NCBI RefSeq assembly: GCF_042432805.1
Contig: NZ_JBHLWO010000008.1
Coordinates: 45,441 to 109,440, forward strand
Reading direction: 5' to 3'
Source of the DNA: Olivibacter oleidegradans
GTDB taxonomy: Bacteria > Bacteroidota > Bacteroidia > Sphingobacteriales > Sphingobacteriaceae
DNA: 64,000 bases
The stretch's first letter is position 1, and each line of letters begins with the position of its first letter. The notes under the pieces were generated by a model, which searched no databases, was not told the DNA's origin, and saw nothing but the letters and a program-made list of their open reading frames with translations. Both the position numbers and the translations under genes were made by a program. Of the stretch, positions 43,301 through 51,997 are shown in pieces.

Positions 43301-43475
43301 GAATTTGTTCTTTTTTTATCGCGGGAAATCAAAGCTCGATATTCCGGGTATTGGAAAAAGAACCTTGCCGGTTGACCCCGAGGTAGCCATAGGAACTAGC
43401 AACTTTCAGGGTATTGAAAGTGGGATATTACCGTCCACACGCAGCTTCGGGTTTAATGTAAATCTATCTTTCTAA
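40362..43475 (+). CDS. SusC/RagA-family TonB-dependent transporter (amino-sugar locus)
   Basis: This 1037-residue outer-membrane importer has a signal peptide to about residue 30 (FLMPIVVCSQ). CarboxypepD-like domain NIGGVVKSQSDGQPIPGVSV, TonB box VVVTALGIERQTRSLTYATQ, plug motifs VVLRGNRSISGNNNALIVVD and VLKGPAAAALYGSRAANGAL, and a barrel ending TRSFGFNVNLSF follow. It heads an operon with susD, a hydrolase, a GH109-like enzyme and nagB, so an N-acetylated amino sugar or a glycan containing one is the likely import. Transcription probably starts within the 125 bases upstream, where the operator candidate lies. Confidence 0.95.
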   Translation: MKRILPFKAFLRTFLQIWMVFLMPIVVCSQQRGNIGGVVKSQSDGQPIPGVSVKVKGAKTGTSTDTKGNFSLAAKEGDVLVFSSVGYQSKEVPISSDQMLNITLVEDAAQLSEVVVTALGIERQTRSLTYATQELKNNDLTNVKDPGGNVMNALNGKVAGAVVTPAATGPGGAVRVVLRGNRSISGNNNALIVVDGVPIDNTMTTEQGGGGSANTVATQQKSLSSGYSGSDGGASINPEDVESVTVLKGPAAAALYGSRAANGALMITTKKGKEGAVRLNYSGGVAIDKPMLLMDLQNSFGRGNGGVFGADAAGSWGAPTQTYPNNVRDFYDTGTTLNNSISVSGGTGKMQGYASYTNNIITGIIPKNRLDRNTLNLRLNNEILPGLTTDIKLTYVNQKIKNKPRLGDNGVTNEALIMPRDLSPEELRDFETINEETLQPQPKYWTNSSFFQNPYWDIYRMSLNEERNRIMLVGSVKYQLTDWLFAQGRFSLDRYDDKITGSFYAGTLPIPTLTGGRYQENNVNRWERNIDFLLSGTNKIGADFGVNYNIGAAVLNNSGYNTQALANGLRIPNMFDLNFASTPAFSNIVAKKEIQSVYGSAQLNYKEQLYLDVTARNDWSSTLPAPHSYFYPSFGLSGLLSEMVQLPSWVSYAKVRGAYTQVGNDADPYLLQQTYSYSPGAGSGFVARDQIKYIDNLKPEKTKAWEIGTEWRFFDGRLGLDASVYKTNTVNQLIFIGLPQPSGYNNQYVNVGDIQNKGMELMLTGNPVKKEGFNWNTTVNFALNRNKVLSLLPGIEQASISPSTNFGSLLIKPGGAYGDIYGYKWARNEDGQYQINANGLPVVEQLQKIGNFNPDYTLSWLNQFDYKQFNFSFMVDGRVGGTVVSGTDAMLAYFGLGDYTTAYRDGGLVLAGVHADGSRNTTAISAEQLWTQVSQGGTNAYGEFFTYDATNFRLRELSVGYTLNMKRSPIKTARFSLTARNLFFFYRGKSKLDIPGIGKRTLPVDPEVAIGTSNFQGIESGILPSTRSFGFNVNLSF

Positions 43476-43504
43476 TCATCAAAATCTGCAATTATGAAAC
43501 CGAG

Positions 43505-43544
43505 AAGTAAATAATATTGACATACAGTACAATTATTATTTACT
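43505..43544 (+). promoter_or_regulatory. Hairpin between susC and susD
   Basis: AGTAAATAAT (43506-43515) and ATTATTTACT (43535-43544) are perfect complements in the 103-base gap between the transporter and the lipoprotein genes. Such a stem could protect or cut the transcript and so set different amounts of the two proteins. Confidence 0.4.
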
Positions 43545-43578
43545 CGAGTTCTCATCAGCAATTAAAAGAAATAATACG

Positions 43579-45138
43579 ATGAAAATAAGAGCTATCTATA
43601 TAGTCGCATCCATTTGGTTACTGGCAATAGCAGGGTGTACCGGCGACTTCGACGAAATTAATACCAATCCTTCCAAACTGACCGAAGCCGGTGCACGTGA
43701 GCTTCCTTTTATGTTTTCGAGAGCACAATCGGCAGCAACCATACATCGCCCTTACTATCAGACGATATCGATCCTAATGCCGGACTTGTACGCGCAGTAC
43801 TATGCGCTCACAACGACCAGTTTCACTACCGATCGATATGCCATGAATGATGGCTGGCTTTCCCGACCTGCTATTATTACCTACGTTCTTACGATGCCTC
43901 AACTTCAGGCAATCTTTGATAATACAGAACCGAGTTCGGGGGAATATGCCTTAGCCAATATCATGAAAGCCTATGTTTTTCATAGATACACCGATCAATA
44001 TGGACCTGTTCCTTATTTTAAAGCCGGTAGTACGGATAGTAGCATTCCCTATGATTCGCAAGAAGCAATCTATGATGACCTATTTAAGCGACTTGATTCT
44101 GCCGTCACCAATTTAAAGAACGGTACAGCAACGAATATCTTTGGTAGTCAGGACTTGATCTATGGTGGCGATGTTGCCAAATGGATTCGATTTGCGAATA
44201 CATTGCGATTGCGAATGGCTATGCGTATATCCAAAGTGGCTCCAGACCGGGCAAAACAAGAAGCGGAAGCTGCGGTTGCCGGCGGTGTCATGGTAGCCAA
44301 TAGTGAAACCGCCAGCATCGAACGCTCATTAAATGGAGACGATGCCAATGGCTTGGCCTTTAATGCAGCAAACAATGAATTTAGCATGAGTTCTACCATG
44401 GCGTCATACTTAAAGGGCTATCAGGATCCTCGGCTTCCTGTTTTTTTTCAAGCAGCGGTGGCCACCGGAGAATTTAAAGGACTTCGTAATGGGTCCTCAC
44501 CGACGGCAATCAATCTGCCGGGAAACAGGCCTAATCAGACTTCAAACTTAGGCCTGAAATGGGTTCAACGGAATACGGATAATACGGCATGGGTTGCGCA
44601 ATTAGGTGCAAGGCAAGAGGTAATGGCAGCCGCGGAAGCATATTTTTTATTAGCCGAGGGGGTATTGAATGGATGGAATATGGGAGGTGGTACGGCGCAA
44701 AGTTATTATGAAAAAGGAATCGAATTAAGCCTGCAACAATGGGGTATTAATGATGCATCCACAATCAATGCTTACATACAAAGTGATGCTCGACCTATGG
44801 CACCGGGTGATGAGGCAAATTCGCAAGCAGTGAGTGAAATACCGGTTCGCTGGGCCAACAACGAAGCTATGCAGCGAGCACAGATTGCTACACAAAAATG
44901 GCTGGCCGTGTTTCCGGATGGGATAGAAGCTTGGGCAGAGTTCAGGCGCACGGGCTACCCTACGATGTATCCGCTTTTACAATCGGATAACGCCGATTTG
45001 CCGGTGGGGACATTTATTAAAAGACTGCCATACTCGTCAGTGGAGGCTTCCACAAATGGTGCAGCCTTAGCAGAAGGGAAGAAGTTATTAGGAGGCCCTG
45101 ATAACGCCGCTACCCGTGTATGGTGGGATGTGGATTAA
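43579..45138 (+). CDS. SusD-like lipoprotein (SusD_2 type), amino-sugar locus
   Basis: This 519-residue surface lipoprotein has signal MKIRAIYIVASIWLLAIAGC with lipidated Cys20. SusD_2 marks are FDEINTNPSKLTEAGARELP, KWIRFANTLRLRMAMRISK, RQEVMAAAEAYFLLAEGVLN and QKWLAVFPDGIEAWAEFRRT then GYP. It follows its susC by 103 bases, with a hairpin between, and precedes the hydrolase by 30. Confidence 0.93.
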   Translation: MKIRAIYIVASIWLLAIAGCTGDFDEINTNPSKLTEAGARELPFMFSRAQSAATIHRPYYQTISILMPDLYAQYYALTTTSFTTDRYAMNDGWLSRPAIITYVLTMPQLQAIFDNTEPSSGEYALANIMKAYVFHRYTDQYGPVPYFKAGSTDSSIPYDSQEAIYDDLFKRLDSAVTNLKNGTATNIFGSQDLIYGGDVAKWIRFANTLRLRMAMRISKVAPDRAKQEAEAAVAGGVMVANSETASIERSLNGDDANGLAFNAANNEFSMSSTMASYLKGYQDPRLPVFFQAAVATGEFKGLRNGSSPTAINLPGNRPNQTSNLGLKWVQRNTDNTAWVAQLGARQEVMAAAEAYFLLAEGVLNGWNMGGGTAQSYYEKGIELSLQQWGINDASTINAYIQSDARPMAPGDEANSQAVSEIPVRWANNEAMQRAQIATQKWLAVFPDGIEAWAEFRRTGYPTMYPLLQSDNADLPVGTFIKRLPYSSVEASTNGAALAEGKKLLGGPDNAATRVWWDVD

Positions 45139-45168
45139 TGATCAAATTAACGAAAGGTGATAATATCA

Positions 45169-47157
45169 ATGCGTCAGCAAGTGCAAGTTCCCGCGGTATT
45201 TGAAGAAAAGGAAGCAGCGAATGATTATATCCTGGAACATTATCGGGACTTGGCATCGCGCGCGTCTAACCATTGCTTGTCTGCAAATAAAAGAAAAGAA
45301 TGGAAGGACATTGCGCCGGCTCTAAGGCAAAAGGTCATTAAAGAAGCTAACCTAAGTTTTTTCAAGACCTTAGACTTTGATGTGAAAGAAACGGCCAAAA
45401 TTGAGCGGTCAACTTTTCATATCAAAAATATTGCCTTTCAGACCAGACCGTCTGTTTATGCTACTGCGAATCTATATCTGCCAAAAATAGAAGGGCGGTT
45501 ACCGGCAATTTTAGTTGCCCACGGACATTGGGCCGGAGCAAGAAATGCTGGCCTATTTCGTCAAGTGGCACTTGGTTTAGTAAACGCCGGTTATATTGTA
45601 TTGACCATGGATGCTTGGGGGGCCGGCGAACGGGGCAGCGTGGCGCATCAAGAGGAATATCATGGTGGCAACTTAGGTGCATCCCTATTTAATATAGGAG
45701 AAACCTTAATGGGCATGCAACTGACCGACAATGTGAGAGCGTTGGATTTTTTGTGCTCGCTCCCCATGGTAGATACACAGCGAATAGGTGTTACCGGCGC
45801 AAGTGGGGGAGGAAACCAGGCCATGTGGTTAGCGGCTTTAGATGAACGCATTAAAGCAGTTGTTCCCGTAGTAAGTGTGGGGACCTTTGAATCTTATGTG
45901 ATGAATAGTAATTGTGTTTGTGAGCTATTGCCAAATGGCTTGACTTTTTTGGAAGAATCACATGCGTTAGGATTGATAGCACCCAGGGCACTTAAGGTAT
46001 TGAGCGCATTAAGAGAAGATAATCCCTCCTTTTATCATAGTCAGATGCTACATTGTTATAAATATGCAGAAGCGATATATGCTAAATTGGGAGCAAAAGA
46101 GAAGTTGGCATATGAATTATTTGATCAAGAACATACCTATTCAGTAGAAATGCTTCGAGCCGCTGTCGATTGGTTTGATCTTCATTTAACAAATAGTAGA
46201 AAACAGGTGCATAGAATGGAAGATGCGATTAGCAAAGAAATCGATCAGGAAGTATTGATAACCTACCATCATGCGAGGCCGGTATTTGTGGAAACTACTG
46301 AACATTTTTGTCGTGAACGAGGATCGATCTTACACAGCAAAAGTTTATTGGATGAGGCATCGATTCCGGATAAGCTTAAAGAACTAGAGGATGTACTTGG
46401 ACACATTGAGGACAAAAAGCTTAGACAGATTATAAAAAAAGGAAAAGAAGGGCTGTGGCAAAAAGTCGTTTTGGAATGCACCAATAACCAGAAAATACCT
46501 TTGCTTTTATATGAGCCGGCCAAGGGCCGTACCACATCTTGTAAAGTATTCTTTCATGGGGAGGGAAAAGAAGCAATTCCTCTTCAACTACTAGAGCAGG
46601 CCTTCGAGGAAGGGAGCACGTTACTATTAGTAGATCTTTGGGGTTTAGGTGAACAAGGGTCGCCTGCAGCGTTAAAATTAGACGAACATCTGCCTCCTTT
46701 CCATACATTGGCACGCTCGGCTTTATGGTTGGGACGAACCGTGCTTGGCGAGTGGTTCTCGGATATACAAGTCGTATATAGATGGCTAATCGATCAGCAA
46801 TTTGGATCATTGACCTTTGTCTGTTTTAAAGAACCAAGTGTAGCGGCGCTACTTTTCTCCACGATGCACAATTTGAAATCTTTAGTGCTTTATGACTCGC
46901 CTTATAGCTATATTTTTGATAGTAGAGAGGGCGTAGATTATTATAATATGTCTATTCATCTTCCAGGTGTCCTTTACTGGGGAGATATCATGACGATGGC
47001 CGGTTTAAGTAAAGCGGAGGCCATACAATTTGTTCGTGCTCGAAGTATGTCGGGTAGGTTGATTGACCTTGAAACAAAACAGCAGTTGGAGAAAGAAATA
47101 GCTGTTTTGAAGGCAAGATGGGATCAGGAATATAATATCAATTTTATCATTAACTAA
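45169..47157 (+). CDS. Double alpha/beta-hydrolase protein, probable esterase or deacetylase
   Basis: From ATG 45169 (preceded by AAAGG; a GTG at 45157 is possible) it has 662 residues and no signal peptide. The first half is an alpha/beta hydrolase of the acetyl-xylan-esterase/dipeptidyl-peptidase type, with GRLPAILVAHGHWAGARNAG, GYIVLTMDAWGAGERGS and nucleophile elbow GASGGGNQAM (Ser212). The second half repeats the fold (TSCKVFFHGEGKEAIPLQ, TLLLVDLWGLGEQGSPAA), but at the elbow position reads FKEPSVAALLF, so it lacks a GxSxG nucleophile. It may be two fused domains with one inactive. The locus suggests removal of an acyl or acetyl group from a sugar (inference). Confidence 0.8.
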   Translation: MRQQVQVPAVFEEKEAANDYILEHYRDLASRASNHCLSANKRKEWKDIAPALRQKVIKEANLSFFKTLDFDVKETAKIERSTFHIKNIAFQTRPSVYATANLYLPKIEGRLPAILVAHGHWAGARNAGLFRQVALGLVNAGYIVLTMDAWGAGERGSVAHQEEYHGGNLGASLFNIGETLMGMQLTDNVRALDFLCSLPMVDTQRIGVTGASGGGNQAMWLAALDERIKAVVPVVSVGTFESYVMNSNCVCELLPNGLTFLEESHALGLIAPRALKVLSALREDNPSFYHSQMLHCYKYAEAIYAKLGAKEKLAYELFDQEHTYSVEMLRAAVDWFDLHLTNSRKQVHRMEDAISKEIDQEVLITYHHARPVFVETTEHFCRERGSILHSKSLLDEASIPDKLKELEDVLGHIEDKKLRQIIKKGKEGLWQKVVLECTNNQKIPLLLYEPAKGRTTSCKVFFHGEGKEAIPLQLLEQAFEEGSTLLLVDLWGLGEQGSPAALKLDEHLPPFHTLARSALWLGRTVLGEWFSDIQVVYRWLIDQQFGSLTFVCFKEPSVAALLFSTMHNLKSLVLYDSPYSYIFDSREGVDYYNMSIHLPGVLYWGDIMTMAGLSKAEAIQFVRARSMSGRLIDLETKQQLEKEIAVLKARWDQEYNINFIIN

Positions 47158-47176
47158 TGTTAAATACTAAAATAAT

Positions 47177-48625
47177 ATGAAAAGTAACCGTAGAGATTTT
47201 TTAAAATATGCAGGGATAACGGGCCTTGGCGTAGTGGGTGGAACAGGTTTAAGTGCATGTAATGATAAAGATGGTTCGAAAGCAAAGGAGGAAGATGGGG
47301 CATTGATGCACATTCTAAAAGCGAGTCAAAAAGATCATCACCAAACATTCAATATGTGTGGCTATGCAGCGCCTAAGATGAATGTTGTACGAATTGGATT
47401 CATAGGTGTGGGAAATCGAGGAGGTGCGGCAGTTGAACGTATTAGTAGGTTGGATGGTGTAGAGATTAAAGCGATATGTGACATACGTCCCGAGCAAGCA
47501 AAAAAAGCGAAGGATCGTATTCAATTTCCCGGGCATGAAGCCACTTTGTATCATGATGGTGCCGAAGCTTGGAAGCATGTGTGCGATCGGGATGATATAG
47601 ATCTGATTTATGTTTGTACGCACTGGGCTCTTCATACACCGGTTGCAGTTTACGCAATGGAACATGGAAAACATGTAGCGGTCGAGATTCCTGCAGCAAC
47701 TACCGTTGAAGATTGTTGGAGACTGGTAGAAACATCGGAGAAAACGAAGAAGCATTGTATGATGCTTGAAAACTGTTGTTACGATTTCTTTGAATTGTTA
47801 ACGCTCAATATGGTTCGGCAAGGTTTCTTCGGGGAACTCATTCATGGTGAAGGGGCGTATATACACGATATTTTAGATAGTTTTTTTGATAAAGACGCTA
47901 GATGGAATCTCTGGCGTTTACGGGAGAATGCAAAACGGAACGGTGATCTATATCCGACACATGGTATAGGTCCTGTTTGTCAGGCAATGGATATAAATCG
48001 CGGAGATTATTTGGACTATATGGTGTCTATGTCGTCCAATGATTTTCTCTTGAAGCCTTTAGCCGAAGAGAAGGCTAAGGAGGATTCAAGTTTCAAAGAA
48101 TTCATCAACAGTCCTTTTAGGGGAAATATCAATACGAGTACTATACGGACAGGGAAGGGACGGACCATTATGCTGCAACACGATGTGTCATCACCAAGAC
48201 CGTACTCCCGTATCCATCTATTGAGTGGAACAAAGGCGACGGCACAAAAATATCCACTACCCGGCAAGATTGCTACAAGCCATGAAGGGTGGTTAGAAGA
48301 CGAGGAAATGAAGTTGCTGGAAGAAAAGTACACGCCTCCCATCGTGAAAAAGATAGGCGAATTGGCGAAAAAAATCGGTGGACATGGAGGAATGGATTTT
48401 ATGATGGATTGGCGTTTGATCGACTGCCTCCGAAATGGTTTACCGCTAGATATGGATGTTTACGATGCAGCGAGCTGGAGTGTTATCGGTCCTTTGAGCG
48501 AATGGTCAGTAGCAAACGGAAGCAAACCCATCCGTATACCGGATTTTACTTCCGGCAAGTGGAAGGAAAATCAACCCTTAGATATGTCGTTAGCGGAAGG
48601 AGCAACAACGGGCGCAAGGGTTTAG
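47177..48625 (+). CDS. GH109-like Gfo/Idh/MocA oxidoreductase, exported lipoprotein
   Basis: Of 482 residues, the twin-arginine motif NRRDFLK (4-10) and hydrophobic stretch are followed by LSAC (Cys28), giving a Tat-exported lipoprotein. The NAD-binding domain starts VRIGFIGVGNRGGAAVERI. The C-terminal part has GGHGGMDFMMDWRLIDCLRN then GLPLDMDVYDAASWSVIGPL, characteristic of family GH109, whose known members use NAD in hydrolysing alpha-N-acetylgalactosaminides. A tightly bound NAD would have to be loaded before export, which explains the Tat signal. It lies between the hydrolase and nagB, supporting release of an amino sugar. Confidence 0.88.
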   Translation: MKSNRRDFLKYAGITGLGVVGGTGLSACNDKDGSKAKEEDGALMHILKASQKDHHQTFNMCGYAAPKMNVVRIGFIGVGNRGGAAVERISRLDGVEIKAICDIRPEQAKKAKDRIQFPGHEATLYHDGAEAWKHVCDRDDIDLIYVCTHWALHTPVAVYAMEHGKHVAVEIPAATTVEDCWRLVETSEKTKKHCMMLENCCYDFFELLTLNMVRQGFFGELIHGEGAYIHDILDSFFDKDARWNLWRLRENAKRNGDLYPTHGIGPVCQAMDINRGDYLDYMVSMSSNDFLLKPLAEEKAKEDSSFKEFINSPFRGNINTSTIRTGKGRTIMLQHDVSSPRPYSRIHLLSGTKATAQKYPLPGKIATSHEGWLEDEEMKLLEEKYTPPIVKKIGELAKKIGGHGGMDFMMDWRLIDCLRNGLPLDMDVYDAASWSVIGPLSEWSVANGSKPIRIPDFTSGKWKENQPLDMSLAEGATTGARV

Positions 48626-48670
48626 TATTGGTAATGGATACAATCATAACATATGTAGAAAATAAAAACT

Positions 48671-49402
48671 ATGGATATTCGTATATTAAAAGACCCAAAG
48701 GAACTGGGGCAGGCTGCCGGGAAAGAAGCTGCCAAATTAATTAATGAAGCGATTAATGAGAAGGGATTTGCTAATATAATTTTAGCAACAGGTACCAGTC
48801 AATTTGAAACGATTAATCAGTTGATAAAAGAGCAGGTGGACTGGTCAAAGGTTACAATGTTTCATTTAGATGAATACATTAATCTACCGATCAGTCACCC
48901 CGCCAGTTTTCGGAAGTACTTGAAGGAGCGCTTTCTTGCTCATGTTCCGTCGCTGAAAGCGGCTTATTTAATTGACGGAGAGTCGGATTCGGGCGAGGTG
49001 CGAAAAGAACTGAACGACTTGATTCGTCAACATCCGATTGACGTGGCCTTGGTAGGGATTGGGGAGAACGGGCATTTGGCATTTAATGACCCACCAGCTA
49101 ATTTTGATACGGAAGAGCCTTATTTGGAAGTTATCTTGGACAAGCAATGTCGGATGCAGCAATTAGGAGAGGGCTGGTTTAACTCGATTGATGAGGTGCC
49201 CTCAAAGGCTATCAGCATGTCGGTGCGGCAAATCTGTAAGTCAAAGCATATCATTTGCTCAGTACCGGACGCCAGAAAAGCGCAAGCCGTTAAAGATAGC
49301 GTTGAACAAAATGTTAGCAATGCTTATCCTGCCAGTATTCTACAGAAACATGCTAGCTGTTCGTTATATCTAGACGAAGCAGCTGCAAGTTTATTAAAAT
49401 AA
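48671..49402 (+). CDS. nagB: Glucosamine-6-phosphate deaminase NagB
   Basis: NagB converts glucosamine-6-phosphate to fructose-6-phosphate and ammonia in the cytoplasm. The 243 residues show the family motifs ILATGTSQFETINQL (phosphate-binding), MFHLDEYINLP with the catalytic Asp, GIGENGHLAFNDPP with the catalytic His, and PSKAISMSVRQICKSK. The length is close to Bacillus-type NagB. It is the last gene of the amino-sugar operon, 45 bases after the GH109-like gene, and convergent with the LacI-type regulator. A deacetylase (NagA) and kinase are not in the window. Confidence 0.93.
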   Translation: MDIRILKDPKELGQAAGKEAAKLINEAINEKGFANIILATGTSQFETINQLIKEQVDWSKVTMFHLDEYINLPISHPASFRKYLKERFLAHVPSLKAAYLIDGESDSGEVRKELNDLIRQHPIDVALVGIGENGHLAFNDPPANFDTEEPYLEVILDKQCRMQQLGEGWFNSIDEVPSKAISMSVRQICKSKHIICSVPDARKAQAVKDSVEQNVSNAYPASILQKHASCSLYLDEAAASLLK

Positions 49403-49416
49403 GTAGGATTTTCGCT

Positions 49417-50430
49417 TTAAGCTCTTTGTGTCGACTCTCTGACGATTAATTCTGCAGGTAGTATAATCTCCTGACAAGGAGTTTGCTTTTTAGTTATATG
49501 TTTTAAAAGCAATTCACAACTTATGAAGCCGATATCAAAAGCGGGTTCAGCGACCGTACTGATACTTGGACTTACTAAACAGGAAATAGGATCATTGGTG
49601 AAACCGATGATCCCTATTTCTTTTCCAATTGTTATACCCTGCTTCTTCAGGGTTATACTTGCTCCGACAGCCTTTCTGTCGTTTACGGCGAAAATAGCAT
49701 TCGGTTTCATGTTTTTTGCCAACTGTAGCAATTCCATCGCGTCTGACTCACCACATTCTTGTGAAAAACCGGAAGCGATAATCCACTCTTCTCTAATGGG
49801 TAGACAATGTTTTTTTAAGGCGTCAAGGTAGCCTGTTAGCCGCTTTTCCGTTAATGGAAGATTTCTGGGGCCGGCGATATGTGCTATTTTGGTGTAGCCT
49901 TGCTCAACCAAATGACTGGTGGCAAGAAAAGCTCCATTGTAGTCATCTTGTACCACCTTGGAAGTTTCTACCTTTTCAATTACTCTATCAAAGAATACAA
50001 TAGGTATTTTATTACGAAGAAGGTGCTGTAAGTGATCGCCGGTTTTACAACAGGTAGAAATTAAAAGGCCGTCTAAATTCGCAATAGAAAGATTGTTGAT
50101 AATTGCCAGTTCTCGCTCCGGCGAATCGTTTGTTACATAAAGTACGATATTATACCCATTATTATAGGCGGCTTCCTGTATGCCTGTAATAACTGTAGAA
50201 AAATAGTAATTAGTTATAAATGGCAACACAATGCCGATATTGTGGGATTTTCCGTTAGCTAAGCCCATGGCATTAAAGTTCGGTTTGTAGTGTAGGGCGG
50301 TTGCCATTGCTTCGACCTTACTTTTGGTTTCCAAACTTACGTCATGGGCATCTCGTAGTGCCCTCGAAACGGTTGAAACAGATATATTCAGTGCCCGAGC
50401 TATATCCTTTATTGTTACGAGATTAGACAT
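49417..50430 (-). CDS. LacI-family transcriptional regulator of the amino-sugar locus
   Basis: I start at ATG 50430 (337 residues), which puts the DNA-binding domain at the N-terminus: MSNLVTIKDIARALNISVST then VSRALRDAHDVSLETKSKVE, a standard LacI helix-turn-helix and hinge. The upstream in-frame ATG (50472) would add 14 unlikely residues. The sugar-binding domain begins NIGIVLPFITNYYFSTVITG. Convergent with nagB, it is the obvious controller of that operon; the CGATAACGTTCTCG palindrome before susC is its candidate site. Confidence 0.9.
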   Translation of the reverse strand: MSNLVTIKDIARALNISVSTVSRALRDAHDVSLETKSKVEAMATALHYKPNFNAMGLANGKSHNIGIVLPFITNYYFSTVITGIQEAAYNNGYNIVLYVTNDSPERELAIINNLSIANLDGLLISTCCKTGDHLQHLLRNKIPIVFFDRVIEKVETSKVVQDDYNGAFLATSHLVEQGYTKIAHIAGPRNLPLTEKRLTGYLDALKKHCLPIREEWIIASGFSQECGESDAMELLQLAKNMKPNAIFAVNDRKAVGASITLKKQGITIGKEIGIIGFTNDPISCLVSPSISTVAEPAFDIGFISCELLLKHITKKQTPCQEIILPAELIVRESTQRA

Positions 50431-50568
50431 GTTGATAAAAAATAAGCTTTCGGTTTTCGAGGAAAATACCAACGCTACCGATAAATAGCCTCAGTTTTAA
50501 TCTCAATTGGTCTGCCCGATAAAGATAATGATAATCTGCTTACATACCAATAAAACGATAGAATAGCC

Positions 50569-51870
50569 TTATTTTTGTCGGAAAAATATCTGAATCGGTA
50601 CGCCGGTGAAATCGAAATGCTCACGTAATTTATTTTCGATAAAGCGTTTATATGGATCTTTAATATATTGCGGGAGATTACAGAAAAAAGCAAACATAGG
50701 TGATCGTCCTGTAATTTGCGTAACATATTTGATTTTGATGTACTTTCCTTTAGTTGCTGGGGGTGGATAATTCTCGATAATGGGAAGCATAACATCGTTC
50801 AGCTTCGAAGTCGGGATTTTCTTATACTTATTCTCGTAAACCTTTGTTGCTACTTCTATTGCTTTAAAGATCCGTTGTTTTTCGATAACAGACGTAAAGA
50901 CAATGGGATAATCCGTGAATGGAGCCGTTTTATTTCTGATCTCCTCTTCAAATCTTTTAAGGGTTTTATGATCCTTGTCTACTAAATCCCATTTGTTTAC
51001 GAGCAACACAACACCTTTTTTGTTTTTTTCTGCTAAATGGAAAATATTTACATCTTGTGATTCTAGTCCTTCAGTCGCATCGATCATAAGAATAACAACG
51101 TCCGCTTCTTCTAATGCTTTAATGGTACGCATGACCGAATAAAACTCAATATTCTCCTTCACTTTTGTTTTTCGACGCAGTCCGGCGGTGTCTATTAACA
51201 TGAATTCGTGGCCAAATTGATTGTAGTGAATTTGTATTGAATCTCGTGTTGTCCCGGCAATAGGCGTTACGATATTGCGTTCTTTGCCTATTAAGGCATT
51301 AATAAAGGATGATTTGCCGACATTAGGCCGACCAACAATTGCATATTTGGGTAGGCTGCCTTCCTCTTCCTGCACTTCGTCAAAGTGTTTTACGACTTCA
51401 TCCAATAGTTCGCCGGTGCCTGAACCGGTCATGGAAGAAATATTGTAGATTTCGCCTAGTCCTAAAGCATAGAAAGTGGACGCATCCGTATGTAGTTGAT
51501 GGTGGTCAACTTTATTGACAACGACAAAAACGGGTTTATTTGAGCGACGTAATAGATGCGCTATATCGTCATCCAAATCGGTGATTCCGACAGTTACATC
51601 AACCATGAATAAAATGACCGATGCTTCTTCAATGGCTATTAACACTTGTTCTCGGATAGCAGCTTCGAAAATGTCCTCGGACCCATGCACATATCCGCCT
51701 GTATCAATGACCGTAAAAGTTTTTCCCACCCATTCAGCTTGACCATAATGCCGATCGCGAGTTACCCCGCTCATGTCATCCACGATTGCTTTTCTACTTT
51801 CTGTTAAACGATTATATAATGTTGACTTGCCAACGTTTGGTCGGCCGACTATGGCAATGATATTAGACAT
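50569..51870 (-). CDS. der: Ribosome biogenesis GTPase Der (EngA)
   Basis: This is a double GTPase needed for 50S assembly. Of 433 residues, the first G domain has GRPNVGKSTLYN (about 8-19) and DTGGY; the second has GRPNVGKSSFINA (about 183) and DTAGLRRKTK, with NKWD as the guanine motif. The C-terminal KH-like domain ends FRFIENKLREHFDFTGVPIQ-type sequence (KRFIENKLREHFDF). The length is normal for Der. Its neighbour in many Bacteroidota, era, lies 4.3 kb away on the opposite strand. Confidence 0.96.
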   Translation of the reverse strand: MSNIIAIVGRPNVGKSTLYNRLTESRKAIVDDMSGVTRDRHYGQAEWVGKTFTVIDTGGYVHGSEDIFEAAIREQVLIAIEEASVILFMVDVTVGITDLDDDIAHLLRRSNKPVFVVVNKVDHHQLHTDASTFYALGLGEIYNISSMTGSGTGELLDEVVKHFDEVQEEEGSLPKYAIVGRPNVGKSSFINALIGKERNIVTPIAGTTRDSIQIHYNQFGHEFMLIDTAGLRRKTKVKENIEFYSVMRTIKALEEADVVILMIDATEGLESQDVNIFHLAEKNKKGVVLLVNKWDLVDKDHKTLKRFEEEIRNKTAPFTDYPIVFTSVIEKQRIFKAIEVATKVYENKYKKIPTSKLNDVMLPIIENYPPPATKGKYIKIKYVTQITGRSPMFAFFCNLPQYIKDPYKRFIENKLREHFDFTGVPIQIFFRQK

Positions 51871-51997
51871 TTTGTTCCCTTTATCCCTTAAGTGTTGTTT
51901 CCCATCTCTCCGATTTTGACGAGAGACGTCTCATAAAGCCGCAAAGTTAAGGATAAGGATTGACATTGTTAGGCTATGATGGATATATTGTATGATC

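Noticed and set aside
50431..50568. Autoregulatory LacI operator before the regulator gene
   Set aside because: No CG-centred palindrome comparable to that at 40246-40259 was found there.
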